In this document: positions 23,895 through 33,122 of the stretch, in pieces
Position numbering within the stretch: the stretch's first letter is position 1
Layout: every line of letters begins with the position of its first letter
Assembly (NCBI GenBank): GCA_027460585.1
Contig: JAPZAP010000040.1
Coordinates: 1-36,698 of the forward strand
Reading direction: 5' to 3'
Length of the DNA stretch: 36,698 nt
DNA from: Candidatus Methanoperedens sp.
GTDB lineage: Archaea > Halobacteriota > Methanosarcinia > Methanosarcinales > Methanoperedenaceae
Position numbers and translations under genes: made by a program
The notes under the pieces: model-generated
What the model was told of the DNA's origin: nothing
Databases searched by the model: none
What the model saw: only the letters and a program-made list of their open reading frames with translations

Positions 23895-24021
23895 ACAAAG
23901 ATGATACGGGGTTCTGTTGTTCATTAAATTAAATAATTAAAGAAGGCTGGGATTTAATATTTTAGATACAAATGGATTTGCAGTTAAATTCGCGGGATAA
24001 AAACGATATTTTTTGGTGATT

Positions 24022-26049
24022 ATGTCAGTGGATTATTTGTTCTTCGGGATTATCGCGTTTTATTTAATAGGCGCCGTATCGGCTGTTATTCTTAATAAGA
24101 AAGATGCCATCTGTGCTTATACTTCTTTCATTAGCGCAGCAATCGCAGCGCTCCTGGGTATCATATTCTCAATTTCAGTAATTTTCGGTGATACATTTTC
24201 GTACAATCTTTCAGGAGGATCATACCTGAAATTTGGCTTTTTTGTTGACAGGCTCTCAGCATTCTTCATTCTTGTTATATCCATCTGCGTCTTTGCAGTA
24301 TCGATATACTCAACAGGATATGTCAGGGAATATTTCGGGAAAAAGAATATCGGCTACCTGGGTTTCCTGTATAACATATTTATTATTTCAATGATACTTG
24401 TAGCATCTGCGGATAATGCGATAATGTTCCTGATAGTCTGGGAATTGATGTCAGTGGTATCTTATTTCCTTGTTGTCTATGAACATGAAAAACCCGAAAC
24501 AAGAAAAGCGGGTTTTATCTATATCGTGATGACCCATATCGGAACAGGTTTCATCATGCTGTCATTCCTTATCTTTGTGGGAACAAGCGGAAGTTACAGC
24601 TTTGGAACATTCGCAGAAGCGGGCAAAACGATGACACCGCTCCTTAAAGACCTTGCATTCATATTCGCACTCATTGGTTTCGGGACAAAAGCAGGAATAG
24701 TCCCAATGCATATCTGGCTTCCATATGCTCACCCAGAAGCCCCAAGCAACGTGTCAGCGCTAATGTCAGGCGTCATGATTAAGATTGCTATTTTCATGTT
24801 AATCAGGGTTTTCTTCGATTTCCTTGGCGCAACTCAGGCCTGGTGGGGTTACGTTGTGCTAACCCTTGGCACGATATCCGCTATTCTTGGAATACTCTAT
24901 GCAGTCGTGGAATCCGATATCAAGAGAATGCTTGCATTTAGCAGTATCGAAAATATAGGGATAATCCTGATCGGAATTGGCGCTTCCATGATCTTTTTTG
25001 CAAGCGGGAAGCCAGTACTTGCTTCGATCGCAGCAATAGCAGCATTATATCACCTGCTTAACCATTCCATATTCAAAGGGCTTTTATTCATGGGTGCAGG
25101 CTCAATTCTTTATTCAACTCATACGAAAAATATAGAAGAATTAGGCGGGCTGATAAAGAAGATGCCAAAAAGCGCAATGTTAATTCTCATCGGTGTTCTT
25201 TCGATCTGTGCTTTGCCGCCATTTAGCGGTTTCGTAAGTGAGTGGTTGACTTTCCAATCGCTGCTCCTGGGTTTCAATCTGAATGAAACATTCCCTATGA
25301 TAATATTATTTATCAGCGCCGCAGTCCTTGCATTGACCGGAGCGCTTGCAGCTTATTGTTTCCTCAAATTCTTCGGTATAGGGTTCCTGGCTCTTCCAAG
25401 AAGCAAGCATGCAGAGCATGCAAAGGAAGCAAATACGCCAATGCTTATAGGAATGGGGATATTTGCATCTTTATCGGTATTACTCGGTATATTACCATTT
25501 TATGTGTTGCCCGTACTAGAAAGGATTGCAGCCTCATTTACAGGGAACCTTGAATCGTTCACCTTCGCAAATTTCGCAACATTCGCCATCCCATCCAGTA
25601 TGATCTCTTTATCGACCCCCATTATCCTTGCTTTAGTATTCATTTTTATGCTTATCCTGTCCCTGATCCTGTTCTTAATTAACAGGAAAAAGCAGCCAGT
25701 ATATGAAACATGGGGTTGCGGACAACCAGTATCTACATCAAGGAATGAATATACGGCTACAGCGTTTTCAAAACCAGTGCAGATGTGGTTCAAGAACCTT
25801 TATCGGCCGGCCAGGGAAACAGAAGTTACATATTCCACATCCCTATACCTGAAGGAATCCTTCAAATTCGAGTCCAAAATTGAACAGGTGATAGAACGAT
25901 ACTTATACGAACCAGTTGTTGGTTTTGTCATTACAAGATCACGAAAACTATTGGTAATCCGAACTGGAAGCATCCATACATACCTGGGTTACATTTTTGG
26001 TACATTAGTTATACTATTCATGTTCGTTATAGCAGGAGGCAGCTCATGA
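24022..26049 (+). CDS. hyfB: Hyf-type antiporter-like membrane subunit HyfB, operon copy
   Basis: A 675-residue NuoL/HyfB-type proton- or sodium-translocating subunit. Conserved features are LIVWELMSVVSY (Glu), GFGTKAGIVPMHIWLPYAHPEAPSNV in the core (Lys) and LLNHSIFKGLLFMGAGS; the C-terminal loop has TWGCGQPVSTSRNEYTATAF. Start chosen at ATG 24022 (MSVDYLFFGII), which matches the first copy, with GGTGAT just before it. Its stop overlaps the hyfC start (ATGA), showing translational coupling. First gene of the complete operon. Confidence 0.94.
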   Translation: MSVDYLFFGIIAFYLIGAVSAVILNKKDAICAYTSFISAAIAALLGIIFSISVIFGDTFSYNLSGGSYLKFGFFVDRLSAFFILVISICVFAVSIYSTGYVREYFGKKNIGYLGFLYNIFIISMILVASADNAIMFLIVWELMSVVSYFLVVYEHEKPETRKAGFIYIVMTHIGTGFIMLSFLIFVGTSGSYSFGTFAEAGKTMTPLLKDLAFIFALIGFGTKAGIVPMHIWLPYAHPEAPSNVSALMSGVMIKIAIFMLIRVFFDFLGATQAWWGYVVLTLGTISAILGILYAVVESDIKRMLAFSSIENIGIILIGIGASMIFFASGKPVLASIAAIAALYHLLNHSIFKGLLFMGAGSILYSTHTKNIEELGGLIKKMPKSAMLILIGVLSICALPPFSGFVSEWLTFQSLLLGFNLNETFPMIILFISAAVLALTGALAAYCFLKFFGIGFLALPRSKHAEHAKEANTPMLIGMGIFASLSVLLGILPFYVLPVLERIAASFTGNLESFTFANFATFAIPSSMISLSTPIILALVFIFMLILSLILFLINRKKQPVYETWGCGQPVSTSRNEYTATAFSKPVQMWFKNLYRPARETEVTYSTSLYLKESFKFESKIEQVIERYLYEPVVGFVITRSRKLLVIRTGSIHTYLGYIFGTLVILFMFVIAGGSS

Positions 26050-26999
26050 TAGCGGCATTACAGTCTGCGATTTTGCAGATAATCATAATTCTTGCATTTT
26101 CACCGCTAATAAGTGGAATTATAAAGAAAGCAAAAGCATTTTTCCAGATCAGGAAGGGGCCCAGTATATTCCAGCCATATTATGATATTGCAAAGCTCTT
26201 CAGGAAAGATTCTGTAGTATCACAGAATGTATCCTGGATATTCCATGCAGCTCCAATTATATCATTCGCTGCGGTCATGACAGCCGGTCTTTTAATACCT
26301 ATCTACATTACTTCGCTGCCACTTGGTTTTGCCGGTGACCTGATCGCTGTAGTTTATCTTTTTGCACTCGCCCGCTTTTTCACAGCTCTAGCCTCGCTTG
26401 ACGCAGGGAGCTCATTCGGTGGCATGGGTGGAAGCCGTGAGATGTTCGTGGCAGCCATGGTAGAACCAGCTTTGATGCTTTCGATATTTGCAGTTGCGCT
26501 TAATGTAGGTTCCACTAATTTGAGCTATATTTCCCAGACCTTATCGGGTATGGGCATGGATGCGTTATCGCCTTACCAGATACTGGCATTTGTGGCACTA
26601 TTTATAATCGCGATAGCAGAAACAGGACGCATACCCGTTGATAATCCGTCCACGCATCTTGAACTTACCATGATCCATGAAGCCATGATCCTTGAATATT
26701 CGGGAAAACAACTGGCGATCGTAGAACTTGGAGCCATGGCCAAGCAATTACTTATATTTTCATTGATCGCGAACATATTCTTCCCATGGGGCATAGCATC
26801 GGCAGGTTCAGGAATATCAGCGCTTGTATTGGCCCTTCTCGTTTATATGTTAAAGATAGTTATCATCGGGTTAGCGATGGCTGCGGTTGAGACCTCAACT
26901 GCAAAATGGAGACTATTCAGGCTTCCGGACCTGTTATCTATTTCCCTTATGTTCTCATTCCTTGCACTTGTTTCATTTATTATTGTTAAAGGAGGATAA
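26046..26999 (+). CDS. hyfC: Membrane anchor subunit HyfC (NuoH-like)
   Basis: A 317-residue membrane protein with about eight helices, homologous to NuoH, HycD and EchB. QIRKGPSIFQPYYDIAKLF, AETGRIPVDNPSTHLELTM and EAMILEYSG are the diagnostic cytosolic loops with the conserved charged residues that link the hydrophilic arm to the pump. Starts within hyfB (ATGA overlap). The gene is absent from the rearranged copy. Confidence 0.95.
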   Translation: MIAALQSAILQIIIILAFSPLISGIIKKAKAFFQIRKGPSIFQPYYDIAKLFRKDSVVSQNVSWIFHAAPIISFAAVMTAGLLIPIYITSLPLGFAGDLIAVVYLFALARFFTALASLDAGSSFGGMGGSREMFVAAMVEPALMLSIFAVALNVGSTNLSYISQTLSGMGMDALSPYQILAFVALFIIAIAETGRIPVDNPSTHLELTMIHEAMILEYSGKQLAIVELGAMAKQLLIFSLIANIFFPWGIASAGSGISALVLALLVYMLKIVIIGLAMAAVETSTAKWRLFRLPDLLSISLMFSFLALVSFIIVKGG

Positions 27000-27003
27000 A
27001 AAA

Positions 27004-27663
27004 ATGGCTGAGATTGTTTTTGGATCTAATACTATGCAGTTGCTCATTGCTTTGATACTTGTTTCTACTTTTATGATACTGGGATCAACAAGGCTTTATT
27101 CATGTGTCAGGGCTTTTGGTATCCAGTCATTCCTGCTGGCATGTGTCGCTGGTATTGTCGCATATTCGACAGGTAAAAACGACATATACATTATAGCAGT
27201 ACTTACTCTTCTATTCAAATCGATAGTCATTCCGTATTTCTTAATATACATCATACGCGAAATAAAAGTTAAGAAGGAAATTGATCTTTATGTCAAGATA
27301 TCGCCATCTCTCATAATCGGTGGAGGGCTTGTTGTAATTTCATATTACCTGATACGATCTATTAATGTCATATCAGAACTTTCAAGCTTTGCACTTTCCG
27401 CTTCAATGTCCCTTGTTTCAATCGGGCTTTTTATTATGATCAGCAGGAAAAAAGCCATCATGCAAATGATCGGGATACTGATTATGGAAAATGGTCTTTT
27501 CCTTGGTGCGATATCCCTGACATACGGTATGCCGTTGCTTGTGGAACTTGGAATCTTCTTCGATGTGCTCATAGCTGTCCTGATAATGGGAATTTTGATA
27601 TTCAGGATAAATAGAACCTTCGAAAGTGTTGATACATCCATACTAAAAAATCTAATAGGTTGA
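27004..27663 (+). CDS. hyfE: Membrane subunit HyfE
   Basis: A 219-residue protein with about seven helices, related to HyfE and, in its fold, to NuoK/MrpC. The start at 27004 has a strong Shine-Dalgarno (GGAGG) at eight-base spacing; a longer upstream frame overlaps hyfC and is rejected. SRKKAIMQMIGILIMENGLF is the NuoK-like helix with its Glu. The C-terminal VLIMGILIFRINRTFESVDT recurs at the end of the chimeric gene at 23432. Confidence 0.92.
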   Translation: MAEIVFGSNTMQLLIALILVSTFMILGSTRLYSCVRAFGIQSFLLACVAGIVAYSTGKNDIYIIAVLTLLFKSIVIPYFLIYIIREIKVKKEIDLYVKISPSLIIGGGLVVISYYLIRSINVISELSSFALSASMSLVSIGLFIMISRKKAIMQMIGILIMENGLFLGAISLTYGMPLLVELGIFFDVLIAVLIMGILIFRINRTFESVDTSILKNLIG

Positions 27664-27668
27664 TCCAA

Positions 27669-29123
27669 ATGATCGAATATCTTCTTCTTTCTCCCATCAT
27701 AACAGGCATATTATGCTATTTTACAAGAAGCCGCAAGCAGGTTGAAACCATAAGTATCCTCGGTTCGACGATCACGCTTATCCTTGGTTTAACACTTGTT
27801 CTGGATGTATACAGGAACGGCATCATTGTCACATGGCAGAATGCACTTTTTGCGGATGCATTCAGTGCGTATATAGTCCTTATCGTCTCGATCATCAGTT
27901 TTGTATCATCGATATATTCTATCGGATATATGGGATATGAGATAGACCATAATGTAATTGACCTGAAAAGATTGAAAATGTATTATGTCCTGTTCCATTT
28001 TTTCGTGTTCACAATGCTCCTGGTAGGGGTTACAAATAACCTTGGACTCTGGATCGCAATCGAGATGACAACACTTGTGTCCGCGCTTCTCATAATCTTT
28101 TATTCAAATAAAGCCTCGGTCGAGGCTGCCTGGAAATACGTGATAATATCAACTGTAGGCATAACCTTTGCCCTGTTTGGCACAATACTTACTTATTACG
28201 CAGCCGTAAAGATACTGGGAGAAACAGGGAATGCACTTAACTGGACATCGCTTATTGCAGTCGCAGGACAGTTTGACCCCATGATAATGAAACTCGCATT
28301 CATTTTTATTCTTATCGGATATGGAACAAAAGCAGGTCTTGCTCCAATGCATACATGGCTTCCGGATGCATACAGCGAATCCCCAACCCCTGTTGGTGCA
28401 CTTCTATCAGGAACGCTTGTTAATTGCGCTATGTACGGAATAATCAGATTCTATTCAATAGCTACTAAATCAACAGGTACAGAATTCACAAGCAATTTGC
28501 TCATTATTTTTGGGCTGTTGTCCCTCGGTATAGCTGTACCATTTATAATCCTCCAGGAGGATTATAAGCGTCTCCTTGCGTATAGCAGCGTTGAGCATAT
28601 GGGAATTATCGCATTGGGTATAGGATTTGGAGGAGTTTATGGGATTTTCGGGGCAATACTTCACATGTTCAATCATGCAATGACAAAATCACTCATGTTC
28701 TTTAGCGCAGGAAATGTTCTTCTCAAACATGGTACAAAAGAGATCGAAAAAGTCAGCGGGATAGTAAAAACAATGCCTGTGACCGGAGCTATTCTGTTAA
28801 TCGGGGGGCTTGCGATAACAGGGTCACCTCCATTTGGCATATTTATCAGTGAATTTACTATACTTTCAGCGGGATTTTTCCAGGGACATATTATCGCATC
28901 CGTATTATTCCTGCTATTTATAATAATGATTTTCGCAGGTTTTTTCTATAACCTCAGTAAAATGACTTTCGGAAATCCAAAGCCAGGAGTAACTCCTGGT
29001 GAAGTGAGCAGGTGGACGCTGGGTGCGATGATGATATTGGTGGTGTTCGTAATTGTCCTGGGTGTCTATATACCTCAAGACTTCATTCAAATGATACACA
29101 ATGTAGTAAAAGTTGTGATGTGA
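27669..29123 (+). CDS. hyfF: Antiporter-like membrane subunit HyfF
   Basis: A 484-residue NuoN/HyfF-type translocator. The start is ATG 27669 with GGTTGAT upstream; a TTG three codons earlier overlaps the hyfE stop. The conserved Glu (IEMTTL), Lys (GYGTKAGLAPMHTWLPDAY) and second half-channel (YKRLLAYSSVEHMGI) are in place. It ends KVVM four bases before hyfG. Paralogue of the inverted gene at 21936. Confidence 0.94.
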   Translation: MIEYLLLSPIITGILCYFTRSRKQVETISILGSTITLILGLTLVLDVYRNGIIVTWQNALFADAFSAYIVLIVSIISFVSSIYSIGYMGYEIDHNVIDLKRLKMYYVLFHFFVFTMLLVGVTNNLGLWIAIEMTTLVSALLIIFYSNKASVEAAWKYVIISTVGITFALFGTILTYYAAVKILGETGNALNWTSLIAVAGQFDPMIMKLAFIFILIGYGTKAGLAPMHTWLPDAYSESPTPVGALLSGTLVNCAMYGIIRFYSIATKSTGTEFTSNLLIIFGLLSLGIAVPFIILQEDYKRLLAYSSVEHMGIIALGIGFGGVYGIFGAILHMFNHAMTKSLMFFSAGNVLLKHGTKEIEKVSGIVKTMPVTGAILLIGGLAITGSPPFGIFISEFTILSAGFFQGHIIASVLFLLFIIMIFAGFFYNLSKMTFGNPKPGVTPGEVSRWTLGAMMILVVFVIVLGVYIPQDFIQMIHNVVKVVM

Positions 29124-29127
29124 CACT

Positions 29128-30696
29128 ATGAAAACTGAGATCATAGATACAATTAAGAAAGATTTTCAGGAGAACATTCTTGAAGAATCGATATCATACA
29201 ACGAGATTTATCTCACAGTAAAAAAAGAATCAATAGTGAAATTATGCGATCGGATCTATTACCATTTCGATTTACCCCTTGTTTCGATATTTGCTACTGA
29301 TGAGAGAAATATTAATGGATTTTTCAAGATCCATTATGTTTTTTCGATCGATAAAAATGATGCCTTTATAATTCTAAGAATAAACGTAGATGGGAAAAAT
29401 CCCGGATATCCATCAATTACGTATAAGATAGCGGCGGCAAACTGGTATGAACGGGAGATGCAGGACATGTTCGGTCTTGTGCCGCAGGGGCATCCCGATC
29501 CGAGAAGGCTTATGAATTTTGAGGATTGGCCGGATGGAGTTCATCCCCTCAGGAAAGATTTTGATATCAGAACAAAACCACCCCGTGTCAATGGTGAATA
29601 TATTTACCGCCATGTCGATGGTGAAGGAGTTTACGAGATACCTGTAGGACCGGTTCATGCAGGCGTAATCGAACCAGGGCACTTCAGGTTCAGCGTGGCA
29701 GGAGAACCTATAATCAATCTTGAAATAAGGCATTTCTATACTCATAAAGGTGTTGAAAAATTGTTTGAGAACATCTCGATAGACAAAGCCGTATTTCTTT
29801 CTGAAAGGATTTCCGGCGATAACTCAGTTGCTCATGCAGTCGCATTTTGCCAGGCTATGGAAAAAATAGCCGGGGTCAATGTACCTCCCCGTGCGAGATT
29901 TATAAGGACGATACTTCTTGAACTTGAACGCATATACAACCATCTCGGAGATATCGCCGGGATCGCAACAGATGTGGCTTTTGCATTCGGCGCTGCTCAT
30001 GCGAATAAACTTAAGGAAGAAGTATTGCAATTAAACGAGCGTGTAACTGGCAGCAGGATGCTCCGGGGCATGAACGCTATCGGCGGAGTCAGGCGTGACA
30101 TAGGTGATAAGAAAGATGAGATCCTTCAAAAGTTGTCCATAATACAGCGGGATTTCAGGAAATTGATGGAAAATTTCACTTCGACACCTTCGCTTATGGA
30201 CAGGATCGAAACGACGGGACGAATTTATCCTGATACTGCAAAGGGATTGCATGTAGTGGGACCATCAGGACGGGCATCCGGGCTGGACAGGGATACAAGA
30301 CGCGATCATCCTTATGCAGCATACCCTGAATTCAATTTCAAAGTGCCGGTTCTCAAAGCTGGCGATGTACTTTCAAGAACGATCGTGAGGGCAGATGAAA
30401 TATGTGAATCCGTAGCATTGATAGAACAGGCGCTCTGGGCTCTTCCTGAAAGAGAGACCAGGGTAAATGTCGAAAAGATCCCCGACGGTCATGCGTTTGG
30501 ATATACTGAATCGCCAAGAGGTGAAACCATTTACTGGGTCAGGACAATTGGAAACAGGATAGACAGATGCAAGGTTCGCGACCCGTCTTTCTGTAACTGG
30601 CTTGCTATCGAGTATGCCGTGCTTGATAATATCGTTCCTGATTTCCCGATCATAAACAAGAGCTTGAGCTTATCATACTCAGGCAATGACATGTAG
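29128..30696 (+). CDS. hyfG: HyfG-like large subunit (NuoC-NuoD fusion) without NiFe ligands
   Basis: A 522-residue soluble protein: residues 1-160 are the NuoC (30-kDa) domain (ANWYEREMQDMFGL, PLRKDF), and the rest is the 49-kDa/large-hydrogenase-subunit domain (RHFYTHKGVEKLFE, PRARFIRTILLELERIYNHL). True group 4 hydrogenases bind NiFe with a CGxC pair and a DPCxxC pair. Here the first site reads ISGDNS (228-233) and the second DPSFCN (485-490): all four ligand positions are non-Cys; Cys489 is out of register. The protein should therefore not make hydrogen and resembles energy-converting hydrogenase-related (Ehr) subunits. Electron donor and acceptor are unknown. Confidence 0.92.
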   Translation: MKTEIIDTIKKDFQENILEESISYNEIYLTVKKESIVKLCDRIYYHFDLPLVSIFATDERNINGFFKIHYVFSIDKNDAFIILRINVDGKNPGYPSITYKIAAANWYEREMQDMFGLVPQGHPDPRRLMNFEDWPDGVHPLRKDFDIRTKPPRVNGEYIYRHVDGEGVYEIPVGPVHAGVIEPGHFRFSVAGEPIINLEIRHFYTHKGVEKLFENISIDKAVFLSERISGDNSVAHAVAFCQAMEKIAGVNVPPRARFIRTILLELERIYNHLGDIAGIATDVAFAFGAAHANKLKEEVLQLNERVTGSRMLRGMNAIGGVRRDIGDKKDEILQKLSIIQRDFRKLMENFTSTPSLMDRIETTGRIYPDTAKGLHVVGPSGRASGLDRDTRRDHPYAAYPEFNFKVPVLKAGDVLSRTIVRADEICESVALIEQALWALPERETRVNVEKIPDGHAFGYTESPRGETIYWVRTIGNRIDRCKVRDPSFCNWLAIEYAVLDNIVPDFPIINKSLSLSYSGNDM

Positions 30697-30704
30697 GTGA
30701 GATA

Positions 30705-31043
30705 ATGTTTGAGATAATTAAAAAAACCTTACAGACAGGCTGCCAGACTACGAAATATCCCCAAACGCCTGATTTCGCGCCTCAGGGGTTTCGCGGAAAA
30801 CCCGAATTTATCGCTGAAAAATGCACCTATTGCGCAGATTGTGTGAAGGTTTGTCCTGCGGGTGTCATATGGCTCTCAGAAAAAAGCGGTGAAAAAACTC
30901 TTTCATTATCCTGCTGCGGTTGTATATTCTGCGGACGATGTGAGGAAGTATGCAAACCAGGTGCCATTAAACTTACCCAGGAATATGAACTTTCAGCAAA
31001 GAAAAAAGAGGATCTTATATCAAGCATCGGAAGGAAGTTATGA
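30705..31043 (+). CDS. hyfH: Two-cluster ferredoxin-like subunit HyfH
   Basis: A 112-residue NuoI-type protein with two [4Fe-4S] motifs, CTYCADCVKVCP near residue 45 and CIFCGRCEEVCKPG near residue 70, which relay electrons to the HyfI cluster. Starts at 30705 with AGGTGA five bases upstream; its stop overlaps the hyfI start. Order and coupling match Hyf and Ech operons. Confidence 0.93.
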   Translation: MFEIIKKTLQTGCQTTKYPQTPDFAPQGFRGKPEFIAEKCTYCADCVKVCPAGVIWLSEKSGEKTLSLSCCGCIFCGRCEEVCKPGAIKLTQEYELSAKKKEDLISSIGRKL

Positions 31044-31522
31044 CTGTTGAAGACGAAATTGAGATCATGGGACAGCGCATGAATGACAAGATCAGGAAGA
31101 TCTTTGGGCGATCCCTGCATATCCGTGAAGTTGATGCCGGCTCCTGCAATGCCTGTGAGGTTGAAGTGAACTCTCTCTCAAATCCAATTTATGATATCGA
31201 GCGATTCGGTTTGCATATTGTGGCATCCCCCCGCCATGCAGATATGCTGCTTGTCACCGGTTCTGTGACACGGAATATGGAACTTGCACTTCTTAAGACC
31301 TATAATGCCACGCCATCACCCAAGCTTGTTGCCGCGATGGGTTCCTGCGCCTGCAACGGGGGCATATTCGGGGAAACATACGCAAGTGGTGGCGGTGTTG
31401 ATAAATTCATTCCGGTTGATGTTTATATACCAGGGTGCCCTCCAAGACCGCAGGCTGTGATCTTTGGCATCATGGTAGTTCTTGATAAACTTGAACAGAA
31501 GATCGGGAAGAAAGAGGTATGA
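31040..31522 (+). CDS. hyfI: NuoB-like small subunit HyfI
   Basis: A 160-residue homologue of NuoB/HycG, carrying the terminal [4Fe-4S] cluster next to the large subunit. The ligands are Cys36 and Cys39 (GSCNACE), one Cys in GSCACNGG (103 or 105) and Cys133 in PGCPPRP. The motif CNxC is retained even though the partner lacks NiFe ligands, as in complex I and Ehr. The start overlaps hyfH (ATGA), and the stop is followed within bases by the uspA start. Confidence 0.94.
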   Translation: MTVEDEIEIMGQRMNDKIRKIFGRSLHIREVDAGSCNACEVEVNSLSNPIYDIERFGLHIVASPRHADMLLVTGSVTRNMELALLKTYNATPSPKLVAAMGSCACNGGIFGETYASGGGVDKFIPVDVYIPGCPPRPQAVIFGIMVVLDKLEQKIGKKEV

Positions 31523-31524
31523 TC

Positions 31525-31959
31525 ATGACAAAATATGAAATTCTTCTTGCCACAGATGGCAGTGAATGCGCACGAAAAGCAGAGATCGCAGCCATGAAAA
31601 TCACAAGATCATATAATATCAGGATGGCAGCGATATTTGTTGCAGTAGCGAAGAAAGATTCCCAACGCGAAGAACTTATTGCCAGGGGTGAAGAGGTGTT
31701 AAAGCGCGTTGTGGAAACGGGAGCAGATATGGGAATTGATATCCATAAGATCCTTGTGGGTGTCAGCATGCAGCGGATGCCAAAAAAAGGAGCGCACGCC
31801 GAGATTATTGCTCATTCTATCCTGGAAGCCGCCGGGAAATATAGGGTTCATACGATCGTCATGGGCAGCGAGGGTGAAACTGAAATAGACCCCGAGCTTG
31901 GAAGCGTTGCGCAGGCTGTCGTGGGAAAAGCAAAATGCACAGTGCTTGTAACCAGATGA
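31525..31959 (+). CDS. Universal stress protein (UspA family) in the hyf operon
   Basis: A 144-residue single-domain USP. ILLATDGSECARKAE is the N-terminal ATP-contact strand, and HTIVMGSEG with GSVAQAVVGKAKCTVLVTR forms the usual nucleotide-binding G-loop (GSVAxxV). Start set at ATG 31525 with GAGGT at six-base spacing; an ATG six bases earlier overlaps the Shine-Dalgarno. Co-transcribed with hyfI, so a regulatory or protective role for the complex is possible. ATP binding is inferred from motif. Confidence 0.9.
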   Translation: MTKYEILLATDGSECARKAEIAAMKITRSYNIRMAAIFVAVAKKDSQREELIARGEEVLKRVVETGADMGIDIHKILVGVSMQRMPKKGAHAEIIAHSILEAAGKYRVHTIVMGSEGETEIDPELGSVAQAVVGKAKCTVLVTR

Positions 31960-31972
31960 AATGAGCCTGATG

Positions 31973-32010
31973 GACAGGATTCATTTCACGAGAATCCAGT
32001 AATTCCTGTC
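31973..32010. terminator. Nested hairpins between uspA and the HAD gene
   Basis: GACAGGA (31973-31979) pairs with TCCTGTC (32004-32010); inside, GGATTC (31977-31982) pairs with GAATCC (31992-31997), the two being alternatives. Placed between convergent genes, they fit a shared terminator for the hyf operon and the minus-strand HAD gene. Confidence 0.4.
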
Positions 32011-32821
32011 AAATGAATGTTTCCGACATTTTTTCCACTATCCCAACCACCTCATGAATATCCCTGATCACAATATCCGCTTCATCAAAAAGGATAGCAG
32101 GGCATGTTCCTGTCTGTTGTATCGATAGAACACTCAAATCTGCAGCCCGAAAAGCAAGTATATCGTTAATCCCATCCCCCACCATTACAACCTTATCATA
32201 TTCTTCTTTTAATCTCTTCACTATCTCTTCTTTTTTCTTTGGCGTTGATATCTCATACACACATTCAAGGGGAACACAGACATTCTTAGCCAGAGGCTGT
32301 AAATTCCTTATGCTGTCGCCCGATGCGATATAAACACTTATTCCCCGCTCTGTTAGGGTCTGCATTACGGAACAGCTATTTGAATAAATTTTTCCCCCTG
32401 TGCATACGACGTATGGGATGCTTTTTGTTTCTACATCAATGATCAGCCCAACGCCCAGATAAAAAATATTCTTGCATTTTTGCTTTACCGTTGCCATCAC
32501 TTCCTGGAGATCTGCCATTGTAGCATGTTGATCGTTTTTCACGACCGACAATGCTGTAATATTATCCACATGCGCTTTCGAGCAGCCTACGTCAATACTA
32601 ATATTATATTTCCCGATAAAATCCGAGATCAGCATGTCTGGCGGGCAATTGACAATCTTATTTGAATCAATCTGCATTACAAGAAGCGCACAATCGGGCT
32701 TTTTGCCCACAAGTTCTGTTGAAACTATATCGTTCAGGATGGCGCCCGTTCCTATGTTCTTTGCCACCCGGTACATGCGAAGCAGGGTTCCGGCGCTGTC
32801 AAAGACTACTGCAATTTTCAT
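32009..32821 (-). CDS. HAD-family hydrolase, soluble P-type-ATPase-like
   Basis: A 270-residue HAD phosphatase. The nucleophile motif is VVFDSAGTLLR, with Asp8 and a Ser-Ala in place of the second acid, as in P-type ATPase-like HADs; motif II is YIASGD and motif IV VVMVGDGINDILA (Mg-binding Asps). An insertion domain lies between motifs I and II. Start at ATG 32821; a GTG three codons earlier is possible. Annotated relatives are called soluble P-type ATPases; the substrate is unknown. Convergent with the hyf operon. Confidence 0.88.
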   Translation of the reverse strand: MKIAVVFDSAGTLLRMYRVAKNIGTGAILNDIVSTELVGKKPDCALLVMQIDSNKIVNCPPDMLISDFIGKYNISIDVGCSKAHVDNITALSVVKNDQHATMADLQEVMATVKQKCKNIFYLGVGLIIDVETKSIPYVVCTGGKIYSNSCSVMQTLTERGISVYIASGDSIRNLQPLAKNVCVPLECVYEISTPKKKEEIVKRLKEEYDKVVMVGDGINDILAFRAADLSVLSIQQTGTCPAILFDEADIVIRDIHEVVGIVEKMSETFI

Positions 32822-33029
32822 AGCATACACACGTTTTTTATAAGTTATTATCTTTTCTGAGAGCGCAAGACAATAAAAATTACCCCCAAATTAGAGGAAT
32901 AATCAGCGAGAATATGGTGTCTGGAGTTCGTCCAGAGTCATTTATCTGAAGGAATTATGAAAATCTCACATTTACATTAATTAACCTTTAAAAACCATCA
33001 AAAGAATTTTAATAAATGTGGGTGTTCTC

Positions 33030-33092
33030 ATGTCTGGAGCCATAGAAGCTGTAAGAGAAGATAAAGAAGAAGTTTCTGGAAACAAAAAATAA
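33030..33092 (+). CDS. Possible 20-aa peptide
   Basis: ATG 33030 encodes MSGAIEAVREDKEEVSGNKK, a charged helix, with GGTG seven bases upstream and TTTTAATAAAT, a TATA-like run, at about 33007-33017. Too short for recognition; it could equally be chance. The remaining bases of this 290-base gap show only the small hairpin TCTGGA/TCCAGA at 32920-32936. Confidence 0.25.
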   Translation: MSGAIEAVREDKEEVSGNKK

Positions 33093-33122
33093 GATTCCGA
33101 AGTTATAGATAAAAAAGTTGAT

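Noticed and set aside
24022-31522. Formate hydrogenlyase or active [NiFe] hydrogenase
   Set aside because: The large subunit has none of the four NiFe cysteines and no maturation or formate dehydrogenase genes are adjacent.
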